From positions 3,051,501 to 3,115,500 of the forward strand of contig NZ_CP125380.1 of assembly GCF_034009455.1 (NCBI RefSeq): a DNA stretch of 64,000 nt, read 5' to 3'. This document shows positions 1 to 9,829 of the stretch, piece by piece. Made by a program: the position numbers and the translations under genes. This DNA comes from Pseudomonas sp. P5_109. GTDB taxonomy: Bacteria > Pseudomonadota > Gammaproteobacteria > Pseudomonadales > Pseudomonadaceae. Under the pieces are notes generated by a model. That model ran no database searches, was not told the DNA's origin, and saw only the letters and a list, made by a program, of their open reading frames with translations. Each line of letters starts with the position of its first letter. Position 1 is the first letter of the stretch.

Positions 1-1228
1 TGGCCTGGATGAATAGCGCCGCGTCCATGCCGTCGACCACGCGGTGATCGAAGGAGCTGGAGAGGTTCATCATCTTGCGGATCACGATCTGGCCTTTGAT
101 CACCATTGGCCGTTCGACGATCTTGTTCACGCCGACGATCGCTACTTCCGGCAGGTTCAGCACCGGCGTGCTGACGATGCCGCCCAAGGCGCCAAGGCTG
201 GTCAGGGTGATGCTCGAGCCGGACAGTTCATCGCGGCTGGCCTTGCCATTGCGTGCGGCAGTGGCCAAGCGGGAAATTTCCGCCGCGTTGTCCCACAGGC
301 TGCGGGCTTCGGCGTGACGCACCACCGGCACCATCAAACCGATGTCGGCCTGGGTGGCGATGCCGACATGCACCGCGCCGAGGCGGGTGATGACCTGGGC
401 TTCGTCGTCGTAGCGGGCGTTGATCTGCGGGAAGTCGCGCAGGGCGACGACCATCGCGCGGACCAGGAACGGCAGCAAGGTCAGCTTGCCGCGGGTCGCG
501 CCGTGTTTTTCGTTGAGGTGCGCGCGCAGCTCTTCCACGGCGGTGACGTCGATTTCTTCGACATAACTGAAGTGGGCGGCGCGCTGGGTGGCGTCCTGCA
601 TGCGCTGGGCAATCTTGCGACGCATGCCGATCACCGGGATCTGCTGTTCGTCGGTGCGCTGGGTGTAGCCGCTGCTGACCGTCGATGCATTCGACTGACC
701 CTGGGCCAGGTAGGCGTCGAGGTCTTCATGCAGCACGCGACCGGCCGGGCCGCTGCCACGCACCAGACGCAGCTGGATGCCCAGGTCCAGGGCATGCTTG
801 CGCACGGCCGGGGAAGCCAGTGGGCGTTCATCGGCTGCGCGAGCGACCATCGGGCCCTGGCATACGGCAGCTTTCGGCGCTGGGGCGGCGACCGGTTTGC
901 TTTCCACCACGGCTTCGACTTTCGGCGCTGCGACAGGCGCTGGTTTCACAGGGGCCGGTTGCGCCGATTCCTTAACGTTGCCCGCGCCTTCGACTTCAAT
1001 GCTGATCAGCACACTGCCGACCGCCATGACTTCACCTGGCTGGCCGCCAAGGGCGATGACCTTGCCATGCACCGGCGACGGAATATCCACCATCGCTTTA
1101 TCCGTCATCACATCGGCCAGGACCTGATCTTCGACGACCATGTCGCCGACCTTGACGTGCCATACCGACAATTCAACTTCTGCAATGCCTTCACCAATGT
1201 CCGGCATTTTAATAACGTGCGTGCCCAT
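1..1228 (-). CDS. bkdB: Branched-chain alpha-keto acid dehydrogenase E2, lipoamide acyltransferase (partial, C-terminus off window)
   Basis: E2 core of the branched-chain keto acid dehydrogenase complex, which moves the acyl group from E1 to CoA in valine, leucine and isoleucine breakdown. The N-terminal lipoyl domain carries the motif DVMTDKAM with lipoyl-lysine K44. An Ala/Pro-rich linker follows, then an E3-binding domain (SPAVRKHALDLG, about residues 135-170) and the acyltransferase domain ending in the DHRVVDG catalytic motif. The start ATG at 1228 directly abuts the bkdA2 stop at 1229, so the two are translationally coupled. About 409 codons are present; the last residues lie beyond the left edge. 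It matches the Pseudomonas bkd operon order A1-A2-B, with lpdV expected next outside the window. Confidence 0.95.
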   Translation of the reverse strand, partial: MGTHVIKMPDIGEGIAEVELSVWHVKVGDMVVEDQVLADVMTDKAMVDIPSPVHGKVIALGGQPGEVMAVGSVLISIEVEGAGNVKESAQPAPVKPAPVAAPKVEAVVESKPVAAPAPKAAVCQGPMVARAADERPLASPAVRKHALDLGIQLRLVRGSGPAGRVLHEDLDAYLAQGQSNASTVSSGYTQRTDEQQIPVIGMRRKIAQRMQDATQRAAHFSYVEEIDVTAVEELRAHLNEKHGATRGKLTLLPFLVRAMVVALRDFPQINARYDDEAQVITRLGAVHVGIATQADIGLMVPVVRHAEARSLWDNAAEISRLATAARNGKASRDELSGSSITLTSLGALGGIVSTPVLNLPEVAIVGVNKIVERPMVIKGQIVIRKMMNLSSSFDHRVVDGMDAALFIQA

Positions 1229-2293
1229 TCAGACCTCCATGACCCGTTTCAACGCCGCGCCCACTCGGGACGGCCCTGGGAAATACGCCCACTCTTGCGC
1301 GTGCGGGTAAGGGGTGTCCCAACCGGTGACGCGTTCGATCGGCGCTTCCAGGTGGTGGAAGCAATGCTCTTGCACCAGCGCCACCAGTTCGGCGCCGAAA
1401 CCGCAGGTGCGGGTGGCTTCGTGAACCACGACGCAGCGGCCGGTTTTCTTCACGGATTTGACAATGGTTTCCAGGTCCAGCGGCCACAGGCTGCGCAGGT
1501 CGATGACTTCCGCATCGACGCCGGATTCTTCGGCAGCGACTTGCGAGACGTAGACCGTGGTGCCGTAGGTCAGCACGGTCACGTCCTTGCCCGGACGGGT
1601 GATCGCGGCGACATCCAGCGGCACGGTGTAGTAACCGTCCGGCACTTGCGCGGCGGGGTGTTTCGACCACGGGGTTACCGGGCGGTCGTGGTGACCGTCG
1701 AACGGGCCGTTGTACAGGCGTTTCGGCTCAAGGAAGATCACCGGGTCATCGTTTTCGATGGAAGCGATCAACAGGCCCTTGGCGTCGTACGGGTTGGACG
1801 GCATCACCGTGCGCAAGCCGCAGACCTGGGTGAACATCGCCTCGATGCTCTGGCTGTGGGTCTGGCCACCGTAGATGCCGCCGCCACAAGGCATGCGCAG
1901 GGTCATCGGGGCAGTGAACTCGCCGGCCGAGCGATAACGCAGGCGGGCAGCTTCGGAAATGATCTGGTCGGAGGCCGGGTACACGTAGTCGGCGAACTGG
2001 ATCTCGGCGACCGGCCGCAGTCCGTAGGCGCCCATGCCCACGGCGACTCCGACGATGCCGCTTTCGGAGATCGGCGCGTCGAACACCCGCGAGGTGCCGT
2101 ACTTGTTCTGCAGGCCTTCGGTGCAGCGGAACACGCCGCCGAAGTAGCCCACATCCTGGCCGAAGACCACGACGTTGTCGTCACGTTCAAGCATCACATC
2201 CATGGCCGAGCGCAGGGCCTGGATCATGGTCATGGTGGTCGTGGTCATGGCGGTTTCCGTGCTTAGCTCGATAGTGTTGTTGTGATCGTTCAT
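1229..2293 (-). CDS. bkdA2: Branched-chain alpha-keto acid dehydrogenase E1 beta subunit
   Basis: The beta subunit of the thiamine-diphosphate E1 decarboxylase, forming an alpha2beta2 heterotetramer with BkdA1. The 354 residues show the transketolase pyrimidine-binding domain (IQALRSAMDVMLERD, GQDVGYFGGVF, FDAPISESGIVG) and the C-terminal transketolase domain (TYGTTVYVSQVAAEESGVDAEVIDLRSLWPLD). The sequence is very close to what I recall of P. putida BkdA2. The start at 2293 keeps the conserved N-terminal extension MNDHNN; a downstream ATG (MTTTTMTMIQ) is a possible alternative. One base separates it from the bkdA1 stop and its stop abuts the bkdB start, so this is a tightly coupled operon. 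Confidence 0.95.
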   Translation of the reverse strand: MNDHNNTIELSTETAMTTTTMTMIQALRSAMDVMLERDDNVVVFGQDVGYFGGVFRCTEGLQNKYGTSRVFDAPISESGIVGVAVGMGAYGLRPVAEIQFADYVYPASDQIISEAARLRYRSAGEFTAPMTLRMPCGGGIYGGQTHSQSIEAMFTQVCGLRTVMPSNPYDAKGLLIASIENDDPVIFLEPKRLYNGPFDGHHDRPVTPWSKHPAAQVPDGYYTVPLDVAAITRPGKDVTVLTYGTTVYVSQVAAEESGVDAEVIDLRSLWPLDLETIVKSVKKTGRCVVVHEATRTCGFGAELVALVQEHCFHHLEAPIERVTGWDTPYPHAQEWAYFPGPSRVGAALKRVMEV

Positions 2294-2294
2294 G

Positions 2295-3602
<1,308 letters not shown>

Positions 3603-3676
3603 CTACAACAATCATAGGCCCGCCCAAGAAGAATATTTCTCTCTGTTTCGTTGCGCTAAAGATCATTTGCAGATAA

Positions 3677-3710
3677 AAAACCTGCATAAACACAAAAAGC
3701 AGGTGGTTTT
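3677..3710 (+). promoter_or_regulatory. Inverted repeat overlapping the bkdR ribosome-binding site
   Basis: CCTGC (3681-3685) pairs with GCAGG (3699-3703), with flanking A and T runs extending the pairing after a small bulge. The right arm contains the AGG that would serve as Shine-Dalgarno sequence for bkdR (ATG at 3716). If it forms in the mRNA it would occlude the ribosome site; it could equally be part of a BkdR operator in the divergent promoter region. The call is weak. Confidence 0.3.
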
Positions 3711-3715
3711 GTCTC

Positions 3716-4204
3716 ATGCGCAAACTGGACCGTACCGATATCGGCATTCTCAACAGCCTTCAGGAGAACGCACGCATCACCAACGCCGATCTCGCGCGTT
3801 CGGTGAACCTGTCGCCGACGCCGTGTTTCAACCGGGTCAAGGCCATGGAAGAACTGGGGGTGATTCGCGAGCAAGTGACGCTGCTGGATGCCGACCTGCT
3901 GGGTTTGCATGTGAACGTGTTCATTCACGTCAGCCTGGAGAAGCAGGTGGAGGAGGCGTTGCAGCATTTCGAAGAAGCGATTTCCGATCGCCCCGAGGTG
4001 ATGGAGTGCTATTTGATGGCCGGCGACCCGGACTACTTGATCCGGGTTCTGGTGCCGACGATCCAGTCGCTGGAGCGTTTCATGATGGACTTTCTGACCA
4101 AAGTGCCGGGGGTGGCGAACATCCGGTCGAGTTTTGCGCTCAAACAGGTGCGCTATAAAACGGCGCTGCCATTGCCGGCCAATGGGTTGACGCTGGATAA
4201 ATAA
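3716..4204 (+). CDS. bkdR: Lrp/AsnC-family transcriptional regulator of the bkd operon
   Basis: A 162-residue Lrp/AsnC protein, divergent from bkdA1. The N-terminal helix-turn-helix (about residues 5-50: [30 protein letters not shown]) is followed by the RAM/AsnC ligand-binding domain (about 65-145: [27 protein letters not shown]). In P. putida BkdR binds between bkdR and bkdA1 and activates the operon with L-branched-chain amino acids as effectors. The same arrangement is seen here, so the assignment is strong. The Shine-Dalgarno is weak and lies in a possible hairpin. Confidence 0.94.
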   Translation: MRKLDRTDIGILNSLQENARITNADLARSVNLSPTPCFNRVKAMEELGVIREQVTLLDADLLGLHVNVFIHVSLEKQVEEALQHFEEAISDRPEVMECYLMAGDPDYLIRVLVPTIQSLERFMMDFLTKVPGVANIRSSFALKQVRYKTALPLPANGLTLDK

Positions 4205-4343
4205 GGATTGGCGGTGTCACTGTTTTTACTGATGCAATAAGTCACAGCTGTACAGCGCCGCTCTACAGTTTGAACTCATGTTTGTGTGATGCAGTTTTCT
4301 TTATGTTTTGCTCTCCACTATTGATTAACTAGAGTGAAACATA

Positions 4344-6044
4344 ATGAAGCCTGTATTAGATAAAATTGCTTTGGCCTGCTCGCTGGACGTCAATCCTGAT
4401 GATCTGGATGATTACGGAAATATAAAAGAATATGTTCCTCCTGTTTTTGATCCGTTTGTCGAGGATATGGGTGGAACTGACTTAATGGATATCCAGGCCG
4501 CTCTGGACGGTGGGCCGGGTCCATCTGCCATGGATAGCGATATTGGAATTACCGCTGGTTGGTGCCCGGGAGGAAGTTGGAGTGGCGGGATATGCAAACC
4601 CTTCAACAACATTCGTACCCACTGGATGCGCGCATACGGTGTGGTCAACAACTTGCCGATTCATATGGCAATTCTGCCCGGTACCCACAATTCGGGTTTC
4701 GACAAACAAGCAGCGTCTACCCCTAGTCTAGAGGTATGTCAGGACGTTGCACCGTACCATCAATTGAATGCCGGTATTCGAGTGCTGGATCTCAGGGTTC
4801 AGTATTATTGGGGATACCTGGTTGGTGATCCACGGCGTTATTCGATTTTTCATTCAACAAACAACGGGCGAACGGTCCAGGGCGATATTCTCGATGCTGT
4901 GCGCATGTTTCGTCAAAGCTCTGATTGGGACACTAAACGCGAGATCGTGATTCTGAATTTTCATCAGTTCAGGAATTTTACGGCCGGTGCCCATCGTGAA
5001 CTAGCTGGAATAATAAAATCCTATTTGGGCGAATCGATCATATCGCCTGTGTATCGAGATCTGACGGTGTCGCAAATATGGGCGTTGCCAAACTATAAAA
5101 ATGTCGTCATTTCATACAACGCCTATCCCAGGGATGCGCTTTTTTGGAACGGCGTCAATCAACGCTGGATAGGCTCGAATACGCCGTCGGATCGTGAGCT
5201 CAAAGCGTTTATTGATCGGGTCGGCAATGAAACCAAACCCTTGGGTGAATTGCGGGCCATTCAAGCCCATCGCATGAGTTTTCCATTCGACGGCGCCAAA
5301 GATATTTCGGGGTCGTTGATGTCGTGGTTTGCTGCAGGCAATGCCAGTTCTCCGATCATGAAGTACTACATCATCAATTGCGATTGGTCGTTACGGCATC
5401 GTTTGGTGGACAACATCATCTATGCCAACCAGTTCCGCCGCCGAGCGTTGGGCATTCCTGATGTTGTACAGGCCAGCCCGACGAGTATTGGCGTTCAAGG
5501 CATGCCAAGCGCCCGGCATATGATCTTGCAGATCAATGACTCGCACTGGACTGAAACAGTGGCGCTGCCGCCGATTCTTGATGAAGAGCCACACCGGTTG
5601 CTGATTTGCTCGGACGCGGACGCGGAATGTGAACTGGATCTGCGTGGCAGTGATGTTCCGCTGCCTGGCGTCCGTTTATCCAAGGGGGAGGTGGTTGCCC
5701 TGGTGTGTCTTGATGGTTCGCGCCAATGGGCGTTGCAGGTGCGCGATTGCTCGCCGAATGAGCACGGGCATGTGGTTGCGGCGCCCTGCGACGGCGAGAA
5801 ATTCGTTCGCTATACATTGTCGGTCGGCAATTACGCGCCCTTGGTGTACTTGCCGGCGGCAGCTCCAGCCAACAGTGTGGTGCTGTTCGTGTGCGACGCA
5901 CCCTACACCACCCGAATCAGTCACTCCCAGGGTACGGATGAGCTTGAACATGTCATCTCTCCCGGTCAGGTTCTCGCGTTTACCTACAGCGCGGCGTCCC
6001 GGCAGTGGCGCAAGCAGGAGGTGCAGCCCGGCAGTCACAACTGA
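4344..6044 (+). CDS. PI-PLC X-domain-like phosphodiesterase with duplicated C-terminal beta modules
   Basis: This 566-residue protein has a PLC-like TIM-barrel phosphodiesterase domain at about residues 90-370. The two histidines expected of phosphatidylinositol-specific PLC X domains are visible: H115 in LPGTHNSG and H170 in IFHSTNNGR. After it come two similar modules of about 85 residues (roughly 395-475 and 485-560), each with a pattern like P.LL.ICSDA...LS.GEV.A......SRQW. I see no signal peptide, so export, if any, would be by a non-Sec route. The first half is clearly more AT-rich than its neighbours, suggesting acquisition or domain shuffling. Its stop overlaps the convergent gene by 10 bp. 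The catalytic class is credible; substrate and role are unknown. Confidence 0.75.
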   Translation: MKPVLDKIALACSLDVNPDDLDDYGNIKEYVPPVFDPFVEDMGGTDLMDIQAALDGGPGPSAMDSDIGITAGWCPGGSWSGGICKPFNNIRTHWMRAYGVVNNLPIHMAILPGTHNSGFDKQAASTPSLEVCQDVAPYHQLNAGIRVLDLRVQYYWGYLVGDPRRYSIFHSTNNGRTVQGDILDAVRMFRQSSDWDTKREIVILNFHQFRNFTAGAHRELAGIIKSYLGESIISPVYRDLTVSQIWALPNYKNVVISYNAYPRDALFWNGVNQRWIGSNTPSDRELKAFIDRVGNETKPLGELRAIQAHRMSFPFDGAKDISGSLMSWFAAGNASSPIMKYYIINCDWSLRHRLVDNIIYANQFRRRALGIPDVVQASPTSIGVQGMPSARHMILQINDSHWTETVALPPILDEEPHRLLICSDADAECELDLRGSDVPLPGVRLSKGEVVALVCLDGSRQWALQVRDCSPNEHGHVVAAPCDGEKFVRYTLSVGNYAPLVYLPAAAPANSVVLFVCDAPYTTRISHSQGTDELEHVISPGQVLAFTYSAASRQWRKQEVQPGSHN

Positions 6045-6898
6045 TTGATCGGAATCTTCAAGTAAGTCACACCATTGTCTTCCGCCGGCGGCAAATTCCC
6101 CGCCCGCACATTCACCTGGATCGCCGGCAGCAGCAGTGTCGGCATCCCCAACCCCGCATCGCGCCGGGTGCGCATTTCCACGAAGGCGTTTTCGTCGATA
6201 CCGTCGCGTACGTGAATGTTGTGTTTGCGCTGTTCACCGACGGTGGTCATGCATTCGGGAGCGCGTCCTTCGGGCGGGTAGTCGTGGCAAACGTACAGGC
6301 GCACGCTGGCGGGGAAAGCCAGCAATTTCTGGATCGACGCGAACATCTGGTTGGCGTTGCCGCCGGGGAAATCGCAGCGGGCAGAGCCGACGTCGGGCAT
6401 GAACATCGTATCGCCCACCAGAATCACATCTCCGTCGATCAGGTAGGCCATGTCCGCCGGAGTATGGCCGGGCACGTGCAGGGCGGTCGCCTTGAGGTTG
6501 CCGATCATGAACGATTCGTTGGGGGCGAAGAGCTGATCGAACTGCGAACCGTCGACGCGAAAGGCGGGCTCCAGATTGAACAGCGCCTTGAACACGTCCT
6601 GGACCTTGCTGATCGACTCGCCAATGGCGATCTTGCCGCCCAATTCCCCGCGCAGATACGGCGCGGCGGACAGGTGATCGGCATGGGCGTGGGTTTCCAG
6701 CAGCCATTGCACTTGCAGTCTGTGGGCACGGACGAAGGCGATGATTTTGTCAGCCTGGGTGGTCGCGGTACGCCCGGCCGCACCGTCGTAGTCGAGCACG
6801 GGGTCGACAATCGCACACTGCCCGCCATTAGCCTCGTAGACCACGTAGCTGTAGGTCGAGGAGGCGGGGTCGAGGAAAGCTTCAATCAGCGCGGGCAT
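6035..6898 (-). CDS. MBL-fold metallo-hydrolase, persulfide dioxygenase-like (Blh/ETHE1-like)
   Basis: A metallo-beta-lactamase-fold protein with the metal motif ETHAHADHLSAAP, a further His in LHVPGHTPADMAYL, and an Asp in ILVGDTMFMPDVGSARCDFPGG. This is the arrangement of ETHE1/Blh-type persulfide dioxygenases, which oxidise glutathione persulfide to sulfite. I chose ATG 6898 (287 residues, MPALIEAF); an upstream in-frame ATG at 6994 would add 32 residues without family resemblance and would run through the promoter region. It is divergent from a BigR/SqrR-type repressor and next to sulfide:quinone oxidoreductase, which supports a role in sulfide oxidation rather than beta-lactam hydrolysis. 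Confidence 0.87.
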   Translation of the reverse strand: MPALIEAFLDPASSTYSYVVYEANGGQCAIVDPVLDYDGAAGRTATTQADKIIAFVRAHRLQVQWLLETHAHADHLSAAPYLRGELGGKIAIGESISKVQDVFKALFNLEPAFRVDGSQFDQLFAPNESFMIGNLKATALHVPGHTPADMAYLIDGDVILVGDTMFMPDVGSARCDFPGGNANQMFASIQKLLAFPASVRLYVCHDYPPEGRAPECMTTVGEQRKHNIHVRDGIDENAFVEMRTRRDAGLGMPTLLLPAIQVNVRAGNLPPAEDNGVTYLKIPINQL

Positions 6899-6945
6899 GG
6901 GCACGAACCTGGGCAGGAGTAGAAAAGTCAGCGATGGGTTGCAAC

Positions 6946-6980
6946 ACTTTATATAAAAACATAATGTTAGTAGCTTAAGT
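6946..6980. promoter_or_regulatory. AT-rich divergent promoter/operator candidate for the sulfide regulon
   Basis: The 103-bp gap between the MBL gene and the ArsR-type regulator holds an AT-rich core with the palindrome AACATAATGTT (6958-6968), flanked by ACTT/AAGT half-elements. BigR/SqrR-type repressors bind AT-rich dyads in just this position, controlling the divergent genes and themselves. The dyad is visible; its use as operator is inferred. Confidence 0.4.
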
Positions 6981-7001
6981 GACTTTGAAGGCATCCTGCA
7001 A

Positions 7002-7343
7002 ATGCAATCCAGTCTGAACGAATGTGAAGTCGCTCAACTGCGCGCTTCGGCCTCCAAGGCATGCGCGCTGCTCAAGGCCCTGGCCAATGAGGATCGCCTG
7101 TTGATCCTGTGCCAGCTCACCCAGGGTGAGCGCAACGTGGGCGAGCTGGAGAAAATGACCGGCGTGCGCCAACCGACCCTGTCCCAGCAGTTGGGCATCC
7201 TGCGCGATGAGGGATTGGTCGCGACCCGTCGTGAAGGCAAGTATATTTTTTACGGTCTCGCCAGCCATGAAGTGATCCAGGTGATGAAAACCCTCTCCGG
7301 GCTGTATTGCGGGGCGGTGCTTAAAAGCTGGGTACAACCTTGA
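7002..7343 (+). CDS. bigR: ArsR/SmtB-family thiol-switch repressor (BigR/SqrR type)
   Basis: A 113-residue winged-helix ArsR-family protein. The recognition helix region is VRQPTLSQQLGILRDEGLV (about 55-73) and the wing TRREGKYIFYGL. Two cysteines, C37 (LLILCQL) and C103 (GLYCG), are 66 residues apart, the same spacing as the reactive pair of SqrR (C41/C107) and BigR (C42/C108), which sense persulfides by forming a polysulfide bridge. Divergence from the MBL gene and co-direction with SQR and a TauE exporter fit a sulfide-responsive repressor. Extra cysteines C8 and C21 lie at the N-terminus. Confidence 0.87.
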   Translation: MQSSLNECEVAQLRASASKACALLKALANEDRLLILCQLTQGERNVGELEKMTGVRQPTLSQQLGILRDEGLVATRREGKYIFYGLASHEVIQVMKTLSGLYCGAVLKSWVQP

Positions 7344-7364
7344 TGCCAGCTAACACACCGAACC

Positions 7365-7465
7365 TGTAGGAGCGAGCTTGCTCGCGATGGACGTAATGGC
7401 ACCGCGTTTATACAGATAACACGCGTAATCGTTAGCGACCATCGCGAGCAAGCTCGCTCCTACAG
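7365..7465. repeat. REPIN (GTAGGAGCGAGCTTGCTCGCGATGG type)
   Basis: Two inverted REP palindromes separated by about 50 bp, between the ArsR gene and SQR. The spacer contains the reverse complement (7422-7440) of the GGTCG..AACGAT.ACGCG core seen in other REPINs of the window. It precedes the SQR ribosome site by only about 40 bp. Confidence 0.9.
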
Positions 7466-7518
7466 TCGTTTTGTGTCGCGGCTGGAAGAAAATTTGCGTA
7501 CAGCAAAAGGAACAAGCA

Positions 7519-8763
7519 ATGAACGATCAACACTGGGGCCCATCCATCAGTGCAGATATCGTGGTCATCGGCGGCGGCACGGCAGGCATCGGCTTTGTCG
7601 CCAGCCTGCTCAAGCGTAGCCCGCACCTGAACATCACTGTGATCGAGCCCAGCGCCCGGCATTTCTACCAACCAGCCTGGACGCTGGTCGGCGGTGGTGC
7701 CTACAACGTGGAAAACACCGTGCGGCCGATGGCGTCGGTGATGCCGCGCGGGGCCCACTGGCTGCAGGCTGCCGTGATGGGCATCGACCCCGACAAGCGC
7801 CAACTCACGCTCGCGGACGAACGCACGGTCAGCTATCAAAACCTGATCGTCTGCCCCGGCCTGCGCCTGGCCTGGGAGAAAATCGAAGGCTTGGAGGAAA
7901 CCCTCGGCCAGCACGGCGTGACCTCCAACTACAGCTACCGGCACGCGACCTACACCTGGGATCAGGTGCAGAAACTGCGCGGCGGCAAGGTGCTGTTCAC
8001 CCAGCCGGCCATGCCGATCAAATGTGCGGGAGCGCCACAAAAGGCGCTGTACCTGTCCTGCGATCACTGGAACAAGAGCGGCGTGCTGAACAACATTGAC
8101 GTCGAATTCAATCTTGCGGGCGCGGCACTGTTCGGTGTGGCGACCTTTGTCCCGCCGCTGATGAAGTACATCGAGAAATACAACGCCCGGTTGGCGTTCA
8201 ACTCGAACCTGGTCAAGGTCGACGGCCCGGCAAAAACCGCATGGTTCGACGTCAGGGACGCCGATGGCAATGTCACCCGCCAGGCAAAAACCTTTGACCT
8301 GCTGCACGTCGTGCCGCCTCAGCTGGCCCCGGATTTCGTCGCCCGCAGTCCGCTGGCCGATGCCGCTGGCTGGTGCGAGGTCGACCCGCACAGCTTGCAG
8401 CATCCGCGTTATCCGGAGGTCTTCGCGCTGGGTGATATCTGCGGCACCAGCAATGCAAAAACCGCCGCGGCGGTGCGCAAGCAGATCGTGGTGGTGGCCG
8501 AGAACCTGCTGGCGTTGCGCACGCTGCAACCACTGCCGCTGAAGTACGACGGCTACGGCTCCTGCCCGCTGACGGTGGAGAAGGGCAAGGTGATCCTCGC
8601 CGAGTTCGGTTACGCCGGCAAATTGCTGCCGACCTTTCCCCTTGACCCGACGACACCGCGCCGCTCGGCGTGGTGGCTGAAGGCGACACTGCTACCGTGG
8701 TTCTACTGGAACGGTATGCTCAAGGGCCGTGAGTGGCTGACGCGTTTGTCCAGGGTCGACTGA
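7519..8763 (+). CDS. sqr: Sulfide:quinone oxidoreductase, type II-like
   Basis: A 414-residue membrane-associated flavoprotein that oxidises sulfide to the persulfide/zero-valent level and passes electrons to quinone. The N-terminal FAD motif is VVIGGGTAGIGF, the second FAD-contacting motif is VFALGDICG, and cysteines C169 (MPIKCAGAPQK) and C349 (GYGSCPLTVEKGK) lie 180 residues apart, much like the trisulfide pair of mitochondrial-type SQR. The hydrophobic WWLKATLLPWFYWNG near the C-terminus suits monotopic membrane binding. ATG 7519 is preferred over a start at 7471 because it has an AAGGAACA ribosome site and gives the family length. It lies 9 bp before the TauE gene, so the two form an operon. 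Confidence 0.92.
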   Translation: MNDQHWGPSISADIVVIGGGTAGIGFVASLLKRSPHLNITVIEPSARHFYQPAWTLVGGGAYNVENTVRPMASVMPRGAHWLQAAVMGIDPDKRQLTLADERTVSYQNLIVCPGLRLAWEKIEGLEETLGQHGVTSNYSYRHATYTWDQVQKLRGGKVLFTQPAMPIKCAGAPQKALYLSCDHWNKSGVLNNIDVEFNLAGAALFGVATFVPPLMKYIEKYNARLAFNSNLVKVDGPAKTAWFDVRDADGNVTRQAKTFDLLHVVPPQLAPDFVARSPLADAAGWCEVDPHSLQHPRYPEVFALGDICGTSNAKTAAAVRKQIVVVAENLLALRTLQPLPLKYDGYGSCPLTVEKGKVILAEFGYAGKLLPTFPLDPTTPRRSAWWLKATLLPWFYWNGMLKGREWLTRLSRVD

Positions 8764-8772
8764 GAACTCCCT

Positions 8773-9579
8773 ATGTTGCTGGCAAGTCTGTTTGGCGTAG
8801 TGATGGGGTTGGTGCTCGGCTTGACCGGCGCCGGCGGCGGTATCCTTGCGGTCCCGGCGCTGGTATTGGGGTTGGGCTGGAGCATGACCCAGGCCGCTCC
8901 GGTGGCGTTGTTTGCGGTGGGCAGCGCGGCAGCGGTCGGCGCCATCGATGGCTTGCGTCATGGCCTGGTGCGTTATCGCGCGGCGTTGTTGATCGCTGCG
9001 CTCGGTGCGGTGTTTTCGCCGGTGGGTATTTATTTCGCCCATCAGTTGCCGGAAAAGATCCTGATGATCCTGTTCAGCCTGCTGATGGTCATGGTGGCCT
9101 GGCGGATGTTGCGTCGTGAGCGCAAGGATGAAGGCCCGAGCGACCACGGCCACGCCAACTGGGGCCAGAAGAACTGCATGCTCGATCAGCAGACCGGACG
9201 CTTTTCCTGGACCGCCAAATGCACCGCGACCCTCGCCGCACTCGGGGCGGTGACCGGCGTGGTCTCTGGATTGCTGGGGGTGGGCGGCGGCTTTCTGATC
9301 GTCCCGGCGTTCAAGCAACTGACCGATGTGCAGATGCGCGGGATCATCGCCACCTCGCTGATGGTGATCAGCCTGATTTCCGCCATCGGGGTGATCGGCG
9401 CATTCCATGCCGGGGTGCGCATCGATGGTTTGGGCATTGCCTTCATCGTCTCCAGCATCGTCGGCATGATCATCGGCCGCAAGCTCTGTGCCCGTGTGCC
9501 GGCACGGGCGTTGCAGGTCGGGTTCGCCAGCATTTGCTTCGTGGTCGCCGCCTACATGCTGATAAAAGCCAGCGATTGA
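8773..9579 (+). CDS. TSUP (TauE/SafE) family membrane exporter, probably sulfite/sulfur-anion
   Basis: A 268-residue integral membrane protein with about eight predicted segments in two homologous halves. Each half opens with the family's glycine-rich motif (LGLTGAGGGILAVPAL near residue 15; VSGLLGVGGGFLIVPAF near 165). TauE/SafE proteins export sulfite or sulfonate-derived anions. Placed after SQR and across from a persulfide dioxygenase-like gene, it would remove the sulfite produced. The hydrophilic central loop (REERKDEGPSDHGH region) has a histidine cluster. The family call is firm; the substrate is inferred from context. Confidence 0.87.
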   Translation: MLLASLFGVVMGLVLGLTGAGGGILAVPALVLGLGWSMTQAAPVALFAVGSAAAVGAIDGLRHGLVRYRAALLIAALGAVFSPVGIYFAHQLPEKILMILFSLLMVMVAWRMLRRERKDEGPSDHGHANWGQKNCMLDQQTGRFSWTAKCTATLAALGAVTGVVSGLLGVGGGFLIVPAFKQLTDVQMRGIIATSLMVISLISAIGVIGAFHAGVRIDGLGIAFIVSSIVGMIIGRKLCARVPARALQVGFASICFVVAAYMLIKASD

Positions 9580-9581
9580 CC

Positions 9582-9648
9582 TGTAGGAGCCCGGCTTGCC
9601 GGCGAAGGGGGCTTCAAGTGCGCCTTCGCCGGCAAGCCGGATCCTACG
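9582..9648. repeat. Compact REPIN after the sulfide operon
   Basis: An inverted pair of GTAGGAGCCCGGCTTGCCGGCGA-type REPs with a very short spacer, immediately after the TauE stop. It could act as a transcription-end or mRNA-stabilising hairpin. The following 180 bp to the porin gene show no other clear element. Confidence 0.85.
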
Positions 9649-9829
9649 AAAAGCGGTTCTTTACAACTTTAGTGGCTTGCCCTGCCAACAAACGGTCGTA
9701 CGCCTTAGTTGTCGCGTACAGTCGTCCATTCCAAAGCACCTGAAAACCAGCTCCAAGGCAGCGTATGGCGCCGCCGGTCTGGTTTCGATAATCGCCTCCG
9801 ACACTTAGTCCCCCGTTTCGGAGCGCGCC

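Noticed and set aside
44-2266. A 740-codon open frame on the plus strand opposite bkdB/bkdA2
   Set aside because: It is a mirror of real coding sequence in GC-rich DNA; its product is rich in His, Asp, Arg and Gly with no domain, while the minus strand encodes conserved Bkd subunits.
6035-6898. Beta-lactamase (antibiotic resistance) annotation for the MBL gene
   Set aside because: The motifs and the sulfide-gene context fit persulfide dioxygenase-like proteins; nothing suggests beta-lactam hydrolysis.
6899-6994. N-terminal extension of the MBL-fold gene to 319 residues
   Set aside because: The extra 32 residues run through the divergent promoter region and do not resemble the family; the ATG at 6898 gives the expected start.
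9649-9829. GTCGTACGCC / GTCGCGTAC strings before the porin at 9830 as another copy of the udh operator
   Set aside because: They do not form the GTCGTAC.AC palindrome and are at different spacing from the start.
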